Assembly (NCBI GenBank): GCA_034666705.1 | Contig: JAXDLH010000437.1 | Location: 1-16,310 of the forward strand | Direction: 5' to 3' | DNA length: 16,310 bases | DNA from: JAXDLH01 sp034666705 | GTDB lineage: Bacteria > Chloroflexota > UBA6077 > SHYK01 | Shown: piece after piece, positions 15,259-16,310 of the stretch | Layout: each line of letters begins with the position of its first letter | Position numbering within the stretch: position 1 is the stretch's first letter | Notes under the pieces: model-generated | The model's database searches: none | Seen by the model: the letters and a program-made list of their open reading frames with translations, nothing else | Told to the model about the DNA's origin: nothing | Program-made: the position numbers and the translations under genes

Positions 15259-16310
15259 GAACTTTGCCGCGCCGTACGTTGAGCTGCACTTGCGCACGTC
15301 GTATTCGTTCCTCGAGGGCGCATCGCAGCCGAGCGAGATCGCCGCACGCGCCTTGGCGTACGGCTATGACGCACTTGCCGTCACCGACCGCAACGGATTG
15401 TACGGCGCCATGGAGTTCGCCCAGGTCTGCAAGTCGCAGAGCATCCGCGCCATCACCGGCGCCGAGCTCACGCTGCGTCACGGCCTCGTCGAGCGCGACT
15501 CCGGACCAGTACCCCTCGTGTTGCTGGTCGAGAACTGGAGCGGCTATGCCAACCTCTGCCGCCTGCTCACCGAGGCGCACCGCTCGAGCCCGCGCGACGC
15601 CGTGGCGCTCGACCCGACCTTCCTTGCCGGCCACACCGAGGGACTGATCGTCTTCACCGGTCCACGCACCGGCGAAATCCCGCGCCTCGTCGAGGCCGGT
15701 CGCACCGCCGAGGCGACCGAGGCCATACGGCAACTCGCGGCACTCTTCGGCCCCGCGTCGACCTTCGTCGAGCTGCAGCACAACCTCGTGTATGGCGATA
15801 CCCGCCGCGTGGCGCGCCTTGCGGAGCTCGCCGCCGAGCTCGGATTGCCGATCGTCGCGACCGGCGACGTGCTCTACCATGATCGTGCCCGCCACCGCTT
15901 GCAGGATGCGCTCACCGCCGTGCGGTATCGCACCACGCTCGAGGCCTCGCACCGCCTGCGGCAACCCAACAGTGAATTCTTCCTCCGCACGCCGGCGGAG
16001 GCCGCGATCCATTTCGCCGCCTACCCGGAAGCGGTGGCGAATACCGTGCGGATCGCCGAGCGCTGCCGGGCCTTTGATCTCACCGATGCGAGCCAGATCG
16101 GCTACCAGTTCCCGGACTTCGCCCGCAAGCCGAGTGAAGAGGGCCTCTCCGCCGATGCGGCACTCGCCGCCTACTGCGAGGCGCGCTTCGCCGAACGCTA
16201 CCCCCCGGACGGCGACGACCCTGACCTTATCGCCAAGGCCCGCACGCAGCTCCAGGCGGAGCTGGAGCTCATTGGCGGCGTCATCATGTGCGCCGACGGC
16301 AGCGACCGGT
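15200..16310 (+). CDS. dnaE2: Error-prone DNA polymerase III alpha subunit DnaE2 (ImuC), partial
   Basis: The first 370 residues of a DnaE-type polymerase are present; the gene runs off the right edge. The PHP domain begins at YVELHLRTSYSFLEGAS (26-42) and continues through ALAVTDRNGLYGAMEFA (58-74), GAELTL (87-92) and ATGDVLYHDRARHRLQDAL (220-238). Several metal-binding residues of proofreading-type PHP domains are lost: HxH is His30-Leu-Arg32, TDH is TDR64, and DVHYH is DVLYH. This fits DnaE2, the SOS translesion polymerase that works with ImuB. The start is uncertain: ATG 15200 has no clear ribosome site, the frame is open further upstream (GTG 15176, 15131), and the first 20 or so residues overlap a repeat. 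The pairing with imuB supports the call. Confidence 0.88.
   Translation, partial: MVGATNPSASGAATEPRDDRNFAAPYVELHLRTSYSFLEGASQPSEIAARALAYGYDALAVTDRNGLYGAMEFAQVCKSQSIRAITGAELTLRHGLVERDSGPVPLVLLVENWSGYANLCRLLTEAHRSSPRDAVALDPTFLAGHTEGLIVFTGPRTGEIPRLVEAGRTAEATEAIRQLAALFGPASTFVELQHNLVYGDTRRVARLAELAAELGLPIVATGDVLYHDRARHRLQDALTAVRYRTTLEASHRLRQPNSEFFLRTPAEAAIHFAAYPEAVANTVRIAERCRAFDLTDASQIGYQFPDFARKPSEEGLSADAALAAYCEARFAERYPPDGDDPDLIAKARTQLQAELELIGGVIMCADGSDR

Overview
The window is high-GC bacterial DNA. T-box leader, TPP riboswitch, GAAC-N4-GTTC SOS box, split ilvBN, and an imuB/DUF6504-type/dnaE2 cluster beside an excisionase-like/PIN pair together suggest a Chloroflexota (Thermomicrobia-like) genome. 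That assignment is an inference from gene content, not from a marker gene.

Layout. (1) Positions 1-6800, minus strand: a branched-chain amino-acid operon transcribed from a promoter near 6794-6823, in the order T-box leader, ilvB, ilvN, ilvC, leuA, leuC, leuD (leuD runs off the left edge). Acetohydroxyacid synthase and ketol-acid reductoisomerase make the valine/isoleucine/leucine precursors, and LeuA, LeuC and LeuD take 2-ketoisovalerate toward leucine. The leader has one Stem I with a probable CUC (Leu) specifier but two T-box antiterminator/terminator modules in series. (2) 6863-9670: a secreted C39-like cysteine-peptidase lipoprotein (plus) convergent with a cytosolic M61 metallopeptidase carrying a PDZ domain (minus). 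(3) 9991-12998: divergent thiamine genes, thiC (minus) behind a TPP riboswitch with an enlarged P4/P5 arm and a Shine-Dalgarno-sequestering hairpin, and thiD (plus). Between them lies a perfect 21-bp inverted repeat whose arms each read outward as a possible extended -10 promoter. (4) 13075-16310, plus strand: an SOS mutagenesis cluster with a LexA-type box inside the promoter of imuB, then an overlapping DUF6504-like gene, then a partial dnaE2. Between the DUF6504-like gene and dnaE2 sits a broken toxin-antitoxin pair: an excisionase-like HTH gene running out of frame into a truncated PIN toxin.

Four copies of a palindromic interspersed repeat (core TCATCCTGAG...GAAGGATCC and its inverse) occupy gaps inside the leu/ilv operon, between the M61 gene and thiC, and at the start of dnaE2. 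No rRNA, tRNA, CRISPR array or intact transposase was seen.
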